NCBI RefSeq assembly: GCF_932526225.1
Contig: NC_064039.1
Coordinates: forward strand, 13,660,139-13,720,138
Source of the DNA: Nematostella vectensis
Taxonomy: Eukaryota > Cnidaria > Anthozoa > Actiniaria > Edwardsiidae
DNA length: 60,000 nucleotides
Reading direction: 5' to 3'
The translations under genes were made by a program, and so were the position numbers. The notes beneath the pieces are model-generated. The model was not told the origin of the DNA and made no database searches. It worked only from the letters and a program-made list of their open reading frames with translations. This document shows positions 42,801-54,504 of the stretch, piece by piece. How positions within the stretch are numbered: the stretch's first letter is position 1; every line of letters starts with the position of its first letter.

Positions 42801-45800
42801 TCAGTCTGATTCTACAAGATCTCTCACCAAGCATAGGAAGGTATTGCATTTTATATTAACTCATTAGTTGACTAGCGACTCGTTTGTTGTTTGCTTGACT
42901 TCTCAAAAACAATTTTCTTTTGTGTTGGTATAGAAGGTCTCTTAAGTTGTGTTTGTGTCAGGTTAGGAGGGGAGTGATGGACTATATACATACTTAACCA
43001 TCTTGTTTGACTGTCAATGGCAGTTTTGATTATACATGTCTAAGATCTTTGTTGTTATTTTACAGATTGCGTCATCATTTAGGGATACATTACTTCATGA
43101 TATTTTCCAACTCTCTCTTACACTTCTCAGACAGGTACTGTAGCAAATATCTTACCTTTCAAAATACTGTTTAATCTTTTTCACGAAGGGTTGTACTTGT
43201 TCTGCCCATAGAAGGTTTGTAGAAACTTCCTGCTGCTATACAACACTTTTTTATCTGTGTTTCTTGACGCAGTTTCAAATTTAAAGTGCACTGTTGTGTT
43301 ACTTATATTTTTGTTGTTTATTATTGTCCAGGCATACCAGGAGCAGTTGAATCTGCAGAACGAAAGCCAGGTACTTCATCATTCACTTAAGGGTTGCACC
43401 ATGATTCAATAGTCCTGTAACCAGTATCCATAGTAACCAGTATAGACATTTTTTGTTGATCTATTTTGCTATGTTAGATCGCACATGGTCAATTAACTTG
43501 ATTTGCTTTTTCCAGCATTCATTGATGAATCAGCTGTTGAGTCTGACTTGTAACTGCCTGTCATTTGACTTCATTGGAACATCCATGGATGAGTCCGCAG
43601 ATGATCTTGGCACTGTGCAGATTCCAACAAGCTGGAGAGCAGGTGGGGGCTCCCCACAAATCTCCCTTTACTTCCCACTCTCCTCCCTTTATTCCCCACC
43701 CTCATCCGTCTACCCTCCCTTTACCCTCCTCCCTTCACTTCCTGCACTCTTCCCTTCAATCCCAACCCTCCTCCCCTCACTACCATCACCTCTCCCTTTA
43801 TTCCCAACCCTCATCCGTCAACCTTCCCTTTCCCTCCTCCTTTCACTAACCGCCCTCCTCCCTTCACTGTCCACCCTCCTCCCTTTATTCCCCACTCTCA
43901 TCTGTCTACCCTCCCTTTTCCCTCCTCCCTTAACTCCCCGCCCTCCTCCCTTCACTCCACGCCCTCCCCCCTTCATTCCCCCCTCCTCCCTTCAATCCCC
44001 GCCCTCCTCCCTTCACTCCCCGCCCTCCTCCCTTCACTTCCCGCCCTCCTCCCTTCACTCCCTTCATTCCCCCCCTCCTCCCCTCAATCTCCGCCGTCCT
44101 CCCTTCACTCCCCGCCCTCCTCCCTTCACTACCCGCCCTCCTCCCTTCACTCCCCGCCCTCCTCCCTTCACTCCCCTCCCTCCTCCCTTCACTGCCCACC
44201 CTCCTCCCTTCACTGCCCCCCCTCCTCCCTTCATTCCCCCCTCCTCCCTTTACTGCCCACCCTCCTCCCTTCATTCCCCCCTCCTCCCTTCTCTGCCCAC
44301 CCTCCTCCCTTCACTGCCCACCCTCCTCCCTTCACTGCCCACCCTCCTCCCTTCACTGCCCGCCCTCCTCCCTTCACTCCCCACCCTCCTCCCTTCACTC
44401 CCCACCCTCCTCCCTTCACTGCCCACCCTCCTCCCTTTACTGCCCGCCCTCTTCCCTTTACTGCCCGCCCTCTTCCCTTTACTGCCCGCCCTCCTCCCTT
44501 CACTCCCCTCCCTCCTCCCTTCACTGCCCACCCTCCTCCCTTCACTGCCCCCCCTCCTCCCTTCATTCCCCCCTCCTCCCTTTACCGCCCACCCTCCTCC
44601 CTTCATTCCCCCCTCCTCCCTTCTCTGCCCACCCTCCTCCCTTCACTTCCCGCCCTCCTCCCTTCACTGCCCACCCTCCTCCCTTCACTGCCCGCCCTCC
44701 TCCCTTCACTCCCCACCCTCCTCCCTTCACTGCCCGCCCTCTTCCCTTTACTGCCCGCCCTCCACCCTTCACTCCCGCCCTCCTCCCTTCACTCCCCTCC
44801 CTCCTCCCTTCACTGCCCGTCCTCCTCCCTTCACTGCCCGCCCTCCTCCCTTCACTGCCCACCCTCCTCCCTTCACTGCCCACCCTCCTCCCTTCACTGC
44901 CCCCCCTCCTCCCTTCATTCCCCCCTCCTCCCTTTACTGCCCACCCTCCTCCCTTCATTCCCCCCTCCTCCCTTCTCTGCCCACCCTCCTCCCTTCACTG
45001 CCCACCCTCCTCCCTTCACTGCCCACCCTCCTCCCTTCACTGCCCGCCCTCCTCCCTTCACTCCCCACCCTCCTCCCTTCACTCCCCACCCTCCTCCCTT
45101 CACTGCCCGCCCTCTTCCCTTTACTGCCCGCCCTCCACCCTTCACTCCCGCCCTCCTCCCTTCACTCCCCTCCCTCCTCCCTTCACTGCCCACCCTCCTC
45201 CCTTCACTGCCCGCCCTCCTCCCTTCACTGCCCGCCCTCCTCCCTTCACTGCCCACCCTCCTCCCTTCACTTCCCGCCCTCCTCCCTTCACTGCCCACCC
45301 TCCTCCCTTCACTGCCCACCCTCCTCCCTTCACTGCCCGCCCTCCTCCCTTCACTGCCCACCCTCCTCCCTTCACTGCCCGCCCTCCTCCCTTCACTGCC
45401 CACCCTCCTCCCTTCACTTCCCGCCCTCCTCCCTTCACTGCCCACCCTCCTCCCTTCACTGCCCGCCCTCCTCCCTTCACTGCCCGCCCTCCTCCCTTCA
45501 CTGCCCGCCCTCCTCCCTTCACTGCCCGCCCTCCTCCCTTCACTGCCCGCCCTCCTCCCTTCACTGCCCGCCCTCCTCCCTTCACTGCCCGCCCTCCTCC
45601 CTTGACTGCCCGCCCTCCTCCCTTGACTGCCCGCCCTCCTCCCTTCACTGCCCACCCTCCTCCCTTCACTGCCCACCCTCCTCCCTTCACTCCCCACCCT
45701 CTTCATTCTACCCTCCCTACACACTCCTCCTTATTACCTCCTCGCTTCATGCTCTGCCTTCCTTTCTTCAAAACCTACCCTGCACCCTTCATTCCCCTCC

Positions 45801-48800
45801 TTGCCTGTTATCTGCCTGTCTCTCACACAACCACCTATCATTGTTTTAGCGCCTTGAGAACAGCATTCTTCCCTGTTGTTTTCTTAACTTTGTTTATTTC
45901 TTGTTTTTTTTTTCTCCCTTGTCAGTATTTTTGGATTACACCACCTTACAGTTATTCTTCAACCTCTATGCTTCCCTACCACCAACACTGTCACCAATGG
46001 TGAGAACAAAGTTGAATTTACCTTGAATTTACATCTTTGTGATGATGTATTTTATCTGTGTTTTTTTTTTATCTATTGTTTATGCCCAGCTAAAATTACA
46101 TGTTTTAAGTCATTTTAAGGTAGTGTTGGTGTTTTGCAGGCCTTATCATGCTTGGTTCAGCTTGCCTCAGTCAGGCGATCACTGTTTAACAACAATGAGC
46201 GAGCAAAATACTTGGAGCAGCTGGTTAAGGGTGTCAAACAGATCATGGAGGCTCCCCAAGTAGAAAAGGTATAGAACCCTAATCACACATCCACTAAATA
46301 GGTCAATTGCACTAAGAAATCAAGGGTTTTATTTGTACAGTGGCTGTCGGTTCCTTACATTACGGGCTGAGTTTCCTTGATCATCCTCGTGCTGGGGTGA
46401 AATCTACTAATTTCAAGGAAACTTTACAAGATGTCACATCAAAATTTTAAAAGATGCATTTGATGTTTTGTTTATTATTACTCATTAAATACCTAAATGA
46501 TTTCTCTGGCTTATTTGATGTGAAATAAGCTTATTTGCCTGTTTCCATCATGTCCCTCAAGTCAAGAAAACAACAACCCATCCCAATGTTTATTTTCAAA
46601 ATTTTATTAAACTTTACTTAGCTTTTATTAATAAGGTGTTTTTTTGCTGGATATTACTTTGTTTCTTGACCTTTTTATTAGCTGCTATCGCACCCTAACA
46701 ACTACCATGAGTTCTGTCGACTGCTGGCCAGGCTAAAGTCCAACTATCAGCTGGGCGAACTGGTCAAAGTGGAGGGGTATGCAGAGTTTATCGCCCTCAT
46801 CACTAATTTCACCGTGACAGGATGTATGCAGGTAAATATCTTAAGGGATAAATTTTGTGTTTTAAAATTTCATACACAGATCAATTTCAGTATAGGGCCA
46901 GTCTACTTGTGCATGTGTGTGTATCAATCTGTCTCTCAGAATTCTTAGAGATTCTATTTCTCTCCTGGAAATAGTGTGTAGTCAATTATACCTCCATGAC
47001 CAATCAATTCCCATTCAAATGGTTTATGATCAGTGAAAACATGAAAGCCATTGATTTGTTTAGATGGATTAAATAAAGTAATTTGGCTTTTAGCCTTCGC
47101 AACTGTTCATTTGTCTTTGTCTGTCTATTAAGATTTGTCTATTTAAATATGTCTGTTGGTCAGGCTACTCACCCGTATCTTCATTTGTAGATGTGGCAAT
47201 TCCCCCCAAATAGTGTTCACTACCTGCTCAGCTTGTGGCAGAGAATGGTTGCATCCATGCCGTATGTGAAAAGCACAGAGCCACACCTTTTGGAGACATA
47301 TACACCTGAAGTAAGTCCTAGTGACATTATAGCGGAATTTGTTGTTGCACAACCGCCAAGAATATAAGTCCATTTCTCGACTGCGAATAGCATGCATTCA
47401 ATTATACCACCGTGAGCAAATAATTCCCTTGCTGAGTTCAGTCATATTGTTTGCACAGAGGTTGCACAATAATGCTATAATAGTCTCAAAATATATCTTA
47501 GTTCATACTGTAACACTTTGTAATATATTTCCAGGTAACAAATGCTTACATAACGTCACGTCTAGCATCTGTAGAAGTGGTTGTAAGGTACTGTTATTCA
47601 TGTGATGGTATTGTTAGAATAGGTATACAGTAGCTACCATATGGTTAAAGTGTCTAGCCAGAAGTTTCCAAACTACCCCCTTTGCCCTTGCATAGTGTGA
47701 GTTAAATAGAAACGAATAAATAAATTTGAGGCAATCACCATCCTTGCAGCTGTAATGCTGAATTATTGGGGTGGAGAATGTATTTGAGATAAAGGCGTTA
47801 GAATAAGAATGCTAGACAGTTCAGGATTGAAATGGTTGGCTTTTGTAAAAGGAGGAAAAACAAGAACCTGGAGGAAACCTTCAAAGCAAAGGCGATTGAC
47901 AAACTCAATTAGCGACAGAACTGGGAATCAAACGCGGACCACAGGGCCACCTCCAGTGCCTTGTCAACTGTGCCACTCCCCTCCACCCCCCGCCCCTCCC
48001 CCCTACAGAATTGTCAATTTGTGAATGGACTTGAAGTGAAGCCTGTATTTCTCTGTTTGTCAGGGAGGGTGCTGAAGACCCCCTGGATGACACAGGAACT
48101 GTACAACAACAGCTAGAGCAGGTACTTAAAGATGGAACTTTAATTATTAATGAAGATATATCTTCTGACTCACTAGTTGCAATATAATTAATATATTTGT
48201 AAAATAATTAGTAACAGAATATTGCTGTGCAATTTAAAACTCAATTTTATTTGTTACAATTTGATTGAAAAAGTGCCAGGGCGCTTATTTGATTTTTAAT
48301 GTCCCCAGCAAAAGGTTTTTATACAGAAAAAGCACTTATTTCAACATCTGTTTTATCTCCAGATAAAAAGTTTTTTACAATGTGCAGCGAGTAAACAACT
48401 TTTGTAAAACCATAACAAAACAAGCTTTCCATGATTAAATGCTTTGGCATGTTGTACTTTCTGTTTGCCTTACTCATCATTGGAGTCTATAAAGGGAAAC
48501 ACATTTAAAGAAGACGCTTTCCATACTCATGGAAGGTGTTTCCTTTTTTTCTTTTGGGCAAGGCACTTATTCAATGGGGGGTTCCTTTCAGATTTTTTTC
48601 TCTTAGGCAAAGCACTTACTCTTGGGAGGTACTTATCTCTGCAATTACAGTGTGTTGGCTAATATGTATATTTCTACTGTTCCATGATGAAATTATTTCA
48701 TTTTAAAGCTGTCAACAATCGGCCGATGTGAGTACGAGAAGACTTGCAATCTACTAATCTCTCTGTTTGACCAAGCGGCCCAGCGTTACCAGGAACTGCG

Positions 48801-51800
48801 AAGCAACAATGGTGCATCAACTGAAAATGTATCTATCCAAGAAGGTAAAGCAAACCCCATGGGATATTCCAGCAATGTGTAACCAAACCTCATTGGAAAA
48901 AAAAAGGCTCAGGGAAAAGGGGTTTTCCTGTAAATTCAAATATCTAGAGGATAACAAGTAACAACTTAGCCAACGACTTGCTTGTCAGGGGTGACTATTC
49001 CATTACCTTATTAGATGCTAATAGGAATGCAGGTTGGATGAAGGTGGTGTTACACGAGATAACATACAAAAAAAACTTTCCATGATACGATGTATCGTGG
49101 AAAGCGTTTGACCGCGCAACACATAAGCATCAATTCACTTGGTGTTTTTGCACCCCCCTCAACAACATGCAACACAAAATGACGAATATCTAGAAAGGTA
49201 TTCCGTGTAACATTTGTTTGGCAACATATCAAAATGGATACAATGCAATGTATCGCGGAACCTTTTTTTTTGCATGTTATCCCGTTTTACACCACCTAGA
49301 TGTACAATAACTTCCTGTTGTACCAATGATCGATCCAATTTCTCAGGTCGTCTAACATGGCTTGTTTATATCATTGGGTCTGTGATTGGCGGCCGTGTCA
49401 CATACTCTACTGTAGACGAGTATGATGCACTGGATGGGGAGCTAGTTTGTAGGTTAGTATTTTATTATTATTACTGGATTTTAATTGTTTTCTCAATAGG
49501 AGACTTGCGCTTAGGAGTCACTTGACATTTTGCATGGCAAATTCCAGCCAAAATAAACCCCATAAACGACTGCGGCCTTCACGCCATACAAGGACGAAAA
49601 TATAAAAACTTTCAATGGAAATAAGCCCTGTCTGGCAAAGAAACTTTTTGGCAGATTGGAAAGCGCTGAAAAGTTTGCTTTTCGTTTCGTTATTTTGCAG
49701 ACAAAACCCTGAGCGTGCGCAAGTTTGTAACCCAAAAAGTCACGTGATCTCTTAGCGCAAGTCCCCTATTGTCATTGTACTGCGCATCACCTTATTGGCA
49801 TCCTAGGCCATTATGCTGCTTTTTTACAACTCCTTCGGTCTTGGTATATTTACTTTTCAATTCATTTAAGGTCATCTCGCCATATTGTATCACCCCTCCC
49901 ACCATTGATAAAAAGTCTCTGTCAGTGACCATTTTGTCATCCTATAAAAATACCAAGTGTCAGAAATCATCCATTTTCATCGCCTGCTCTTGGGTAGCTA
50001 ATGCAATATTTCTCAATTAGATTCGGTAAATGAGGTATTATACGTTTTTTAGATTGTTATTTCTCGTTTCTCTACATAGTTTGTCTTAATAGAAAATAAA
50101 GGGAAACACTGTCAAACTGATCGCAATAATACAACAAAGGCGCAGATAGGCATAGAAGAAAGCCCCTCAGGCCATAAAACTCATGTCGGACCACAGAACA
50201 CAGCTAAGCAGCAAAATTGTTACTTTAGTTTTTGTTCAATGCAGGTTAAAAACAGTAACAAAGGTGTGTCTGACCAGCGCCCTAGTAGATAGATTATAAT
50301 AGATTTCGTCTGTCATGAGCAGGATTGTATGGGTTGTTTATGACTAAAAACGTTCCTCATAATTGAATTATGGGGCTCTCTGATGGGAGGCTGTAATTAT
50401 TTTTTCTGCACTTTCTTAAGATTTAGTTGTTTAAGGTGGCAGTGTCATGGTAGGGGCTTTGCAATAGCTCTCCGACCCGGACACAATGAATTTCAGTCAA
50501 ATTCTAAAATTGACTTATGAGCTTTTGGTACATTGTGAGACTTAAATTCAAAGGAAATGATCACAAACTGTCAAAAAAATCATAAGTTCATTGAAATGTC
50601 GCATATGATTTTAACAAGATATTAACAGCTTAAAGTTCAAATGTTTGTAGACAATTAAAAGCCTACAAGAAACCCTGACTCTAAACATGCGCAGTACCAT
50701 GACGCTGCCCCTTTAATATTGATTATAGTGTTTTGCCAGTGATTAGATTTCCTTCTTCTGCCCGTGATAGTAAACATTTTCACATTTGCATGCAGATGGT
50801 ATTAATATAATCTTCCATTTTTTATAGGGTTCTTCAGTTAATGAATCTCACTGACTCTCAACTGTCACAACGGGGCAGTGAAAAGCTTGAGCTTGCAATT
50901 GTTAGTTTCTTTGAGCAATTTAGAAAAATCTATGTTGGAGATCAGGCCCAGAAAACATCAAAGGTGAGTGACTGCTTTTTCTTTTAATCGTTTTCACATG
51001 TTGAGTCTTCTTGCATTTTATATTTTCAAGCATGACCTACGTGTATGAAACTTTAAATCTCTTAAAAACAGTGGCATATCATATATGCTGCAAACCAGGG
51101 CCTGGTTCCATTTATCTGTTGATAGGAGCTATCTGTCGGTTAGCATTAAATAGCTATCCGACCGATAAAATTCGGTCCCTGAAAGCAAAGTTATACCTCA
51201 GATGCTATCACTAGAAATGGTTTGGCAAGTAAATTTTACACAGGAAACCCGGTAAATCAGCAAATATTTGCTTTGTCTTGTGTTCAACCTGGCAAAGGAC
51301 ATCAGAATTGCTTGGCAATGTTGGTACTAATTGCACAGTGTCTTACATTTGAACAATTTAGACAACACGATTTAGTTGTATGCAACCCTTCTACAACTCG
51401 AGTTGCAGAGTATAAATCAGCCTTCGACTCCGCTACGCTGCTTTGATTGCAAAAGTTGCTGTGTGTTTTTCAGGGCCAAGGCATGTCATAGATAGGTCGC
51501 ATACGGCTGAATCGTGCTGTCTAAATTGGCCTTTAGAATTCTAATTGGGGCTTATGACTTGTGCTGATTTTGCGGTTAACCCTTAGGTTTACAGACGCTT
51601 ATCCGAGCGACTAGGCCTTCATGACGAATCTATGGTGCTCAGCGTTTTTATAGGAAAAATGTAAGTAGTATATAGGGGGCATTGTTGTGGGTTTTTTGTT
51701 TTAGAATATTAATGTACATGGTTCGATCCCGCATTATTGTCAATGATTGATATTATTGAACTTTTTGAAAAGGGTATTATTGAATTGATTTTGAGAATGA

Positions 51801-54504
51801 CTTTTGAGATGTAAAGTGATAAGTGATGGTTGTTTTTCAGCATTACAAATATGAAGTACTGGGGTGGCAGTGAGAACATCACGTCCAAGACATTACAACT
51901 CCTCAGTGACCTCTCCGTAGGGTATCCTTGTAACTTCCCAGTAAAGTCTGACCTTGATAAAATCGAGCTTGTACAATAATTTTGTTTTGCCACTGAACAC
52001 TTGAGCAGACCATGCATGTCACATTTTCATATTCACATTTAAAAATCCGATTTATGACAGGAAAAGTGATAAAACTAAATTGAATTTCAGTGCACTATAA
52101 TGGCTGCACAGAGATTGAGGTAGCTCACACTGATCGTAGATGCTTTAAGAAATTTTGTACACGTGTTTACCCGATCTTCATTCTGTCTTCAGTTTTTTTT
52201 TTTGTACACTCAAAATATGTCTTTGACCTCGACACTCGCGACGAGACAGATGCATTTCAATGTATATATCTGTCTAAAAAGTTTGTTTTCGCGTTAGCAT
52301 TGCGTTTGACATCGCTAGAATATTACTACTTATTATATGGCTACGATGTTACGCGCACTGTGATTGGCTTATTGGTAGTCGTGACATTTCCGTATTGCCC
52401 GTCGTCTCTGAGGGCATTACGGAATTCCGTATTGCCCTACGAAAAAAGTTTCACGATCTTCTGTTTTTTGAATTTTTTTTCCATTTTAAAACTGCAAAAT
52501 GAGCGACAGCGAACATACGAGTAGTGAATTCAAACACCCAGAAGAAGCAGAAATGGTTGGTTGGCGGGCCGTCTTTTTCCGTATCCGGAGCGTGACATTT
52601 TGTGAGCTTTTTTGCGTTGTTTTGTTCGGTTGCACGAATTTCGCTAAAACAAAATCCACCAAAACACCAAAGCCACCAAAAAAAAATGGGAATGAACGAG
52701 CACTCTGAGTCGCAGTTTTATTATCCTGAAGAGATTGAAGAGGAAAATTTTGACAAAAAGAAAGACAATAAGATGACGGGCCGGCGAGCGCCACCGATAA
52801 CCAAGAAATACAAAGCTTGAGTTTTTTTATTTCGGATAAACAAAGGCAAATGAATATATAACAAGGGGTGAAAGACCCAGAAAAGTCTCTTTAAGATAAA
52901 AGTAGTACCTGTTATTTGTTAATGCAATATTTCCATCAAATCATAAAGCAGCACAAAGCGATTGGCTTTTTCATTTTACTTCAGAAGTTTGTTCTCGCAA
53001 AGCCTCGGTCGATACGCCAAAGCCTCAGTTTAATATTTCCCGGCATGACCTCACTCTCGGTTAGTAAGTAGTTAATAAAGCACTAATTAAATTATTTTTG
53101 CGCCTTTTTTCGTAAGTGCCCCTTTTACGTATCGCTGCATGTTGCATTTTTGAATTCCCTTGACTATGCCGTATAGATACAGCAGTGTCCGAAAACTTGT
53201 CAAGCTAGACGCTGTCCAGTTTGTACTCAATAACCACACTGTAAGTACACGGCAACACACACCCCTTTTTTTATAAGAACTTCTAATTCAGTTGAGGCTG
53301 GGCCGTTATTATTTTGGGAGCATTTTAATGCTCTTTAGGATGTATTTAATATACAATTTGTATTTTAGAACGCATCGTACTAACACAACAATATTTGCTT
53401 CTATCTGACTCTCGGCATGTTTTCAGTATGTTCGTAGAATTTGGTTGAAATCTAAAAAAAATTCTTATAAAAAGAGTATAGTAAAAAGCCTCCGTCTGTT
53501 TTTCTTTTAAACGTGCGCTGACTTTCAAGATGTTGACAATCGGTCATTTTGAACCTGACAAAGATGTTGATATTCCCTCGATTATATTGCAGAGTGAACA
53601 CTTTCCGTTTTTGGGAATTCAAAGCGGGCGGCCATACAGTGAGATGCGGTGCCGTACCACGTTCTATATCGCCCTTGGCCGGCTCCTTATGGTAGACCTT
53701 GGTGAGGACGATGAGAAGTTTGATCACTTCATGTCTCCAATAACAAGTAGGTGGCACTGCAGGTCTCAGGTTATGTCAATTTCCTTGTGCTGTGTGTGGT
53801 TCGGGCTAGATTTTCGAGAAAAGGTGGATTTACAAGCTGTGATTTGTTGGCTCCCCGCTTTGGTCTTTCGGTCCGTGAAGAGAATAATCGGACCCGACAC
53901 AACTAAAGTCTGTTTCGTACACAAATGTGAATTTGTTGTAACAAATTAAAAAAAAGGAAAACATATATATACGTTGAGTTCTAAGCTAACTGATATGAAG
54001 CAACAGTCAGTATGAAAATGTATTTGAAAATTTGTCTATCTACTAGACCTCTGTAGGCGAGTGTGTTTTGGCCGGAAAATAAACGACGCACGCTACCGTG
54101 GCCACTTGTAGGTGCAAGCGTTCTGACGGGGAAAATATTCATCGTGAAACTGAAGGACTGCAAAAAATAGTAAAACAGCAAGAAAAATAAAAAGATAATT
54201 GCATTGAAGTACAGTCGTCTCCCTCAAGGCAGAACTATACCCACCGATTTGTTGTGCCGATTGTCGGCCAATAATTCAGTGGCTCGTTTGGCCGCTACTT
54301 TTGTTTGACTGTACGAAAAATCTGTTTGTGTCATCTGTTTTAGTCGGGCCAACACCGAGTGAACGTAGTCAAAATCGGGACGACAAAATCAGCACGTAAA
54401 TCAGCTTTAACCGATAATGTTTCATGTGTACAGAGGCCATGGAGGAGGTGACCAGCCGGCTGGCATCTGGTGGGAATGATCTCTTCCACACAGAGGAAAC
54501 CAAG
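39817..54504 (+). CDS. XPO7: Exportin-7 (XPO7/RANBP16), exons 1-24, 3' part beyond window
   Basis: Exons: 39817-39828, 39910-40056, 41084-41174, 41405-41475, 41916-42011, 42126-42191, 42805-42840, 43066-43134, 43332-43370, 43516-43642, 45926-45999, 46140-46268, 46682-46831, 47191-47310, 47535-47587, 48064-48121, 48709-48844, 49347-49452, 50828-50963, 51587-51660, 51841-51921, 53177-53240, 53593-53746, 54434-54504. Together 720 codons, all joined in frame. The protein is a karyopherin-beta, a Ran-GTP-dependent nuclear exporter made of HEAT repeats. Near-identical blocks to vertebrate XPO7 include [64 protein letters not shown] and [20 protein letters not shown]. Exon 12 could also end at 46259, dropping Val-Glu-Lys in frame; that form aligns better with vertebrate lengths. 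The last third of the protein is missing because intron 24 runs past position 60000. Confidence 0.95.
40984..41008. mobile_element. Remnant end of pogo-like MITE, XPO7 intron 2
   Basis: ATCGTAAAATCCAGGTTCCA followed by CTG matches the right end of the complete element at 15384-15842. A second fragment TGGATTTTACA at about 40950 is inverted. The rest is lost. Confidence 0.6.
43660..45715 (+). repeat. 21 bp pyrimidine-rich minisatellite filling XPO7 intron 10
   Basis: About 2 kb built from a 21 bp unit, TTCACTGCCCGCCCTCCTCCC with A/G and C/T variants, starting about 17 bases after the exon 10 donor (GT at 43643). The coding strand is almost pure C/T with isolated G and A. Irregular blocks containing TTCATTCCCCCCTCC recur at 44231, 44563 and 44915, showing a higher-order period of about 332-352 bp. 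Because 21 is a multiple of three, long false open frames appear on both strands. Confidence 0.95.
47830..48005 (-). mobile_element. tRNA-derived SINE, XPO7 intron 15
   Basis: On the minus strand the sequence reads GAGTGGCACAGTTGACAAGG (A-box region), then about 30 bp later GTTTGATTCCCAG (B box). It continues into TTTCCTCCAGGTTCTTG, like the conserved central domains of invertebrate SINEs. It is not a functional tRNA because there is no matching 3' acceptor strand. Ends are approximate. Confidence 0.6.
48270..48640. mobile_element. Degraded relative of the 20279-20798 MITE, XPO7 intron 16
   Basis: GTGCCAGGGCGCTTATTTGA matches the right subterminal part of the intron 1 SLK element (one to two differences). 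Repeated AAAGCACTTAY, GGCACTTATTCAA and GGGAGGTACTTA motifs continue the family pattern. Terminal repeats are not preserved. Confidence 0.5.
49042..49297. mobile_element. MITE with AGGTGGTGT ends, XPO7 intron 17
   Basis: Terminal inverted repeats of about 47 bp with several mismatches. The left starts AGGTGGTGTTACACGAGATA; the right end's complement starts AGGTGGTGTAAAACGGGATA. Both continue into ACAT, A-runs and a TTCC...GATAC motif. No coding capacity and no certain duplication. Confidence 0.7.
50431..50716. mobile_element. piggyBac-like MITE, XPO7 intron 18
   Basis: The ends are TTAAGGTGGCAGTGTCATGG and (complement of the right end) TTAAAGGGGCAGCGTCATGG, both beginning with TTAA, the piggyBac target duplication. 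Interior AT-rich, 280 bp, non-coding. Confidence 0.65.
52350..52820 (+). other. Transposon-like promoter and two related small ORFs, XPO7 intron 21
   Basis: A near-palindrome GGGCATTACGGAATTCCG then TATTGCCC sits at 52412-52437. An ATG at 52499 opens [19 protein letters not shown] and continues to 52708. A second frame starts at ATG 52686 ([20 protein letters not shown]) and ends at TGA 52818-52820 after [13 protein letters not shown]. The two starts resemble each other (EH.S...F..PEE), suggesting an internal duplication. They are not part of XPO7. I suspect first exons of a transposon-encoded protein, but the family is unknown to me. Confidence 0.35.

Noticed and set aside
43453-45849. 798-codon + strand open frame rich in PPSSLH / LLPSLP repeats, and matching minus strand GGG/EGRR frames
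   Set aside because: Its start overlaps the genuine XPO7 exon 10 frame, then it runs through a 21 bp minisatellite whose length is divisible by three and which lacks stops in several frames. It is intron 10, because the protein resumes at 45926 with the expected exportin-7 sequence.
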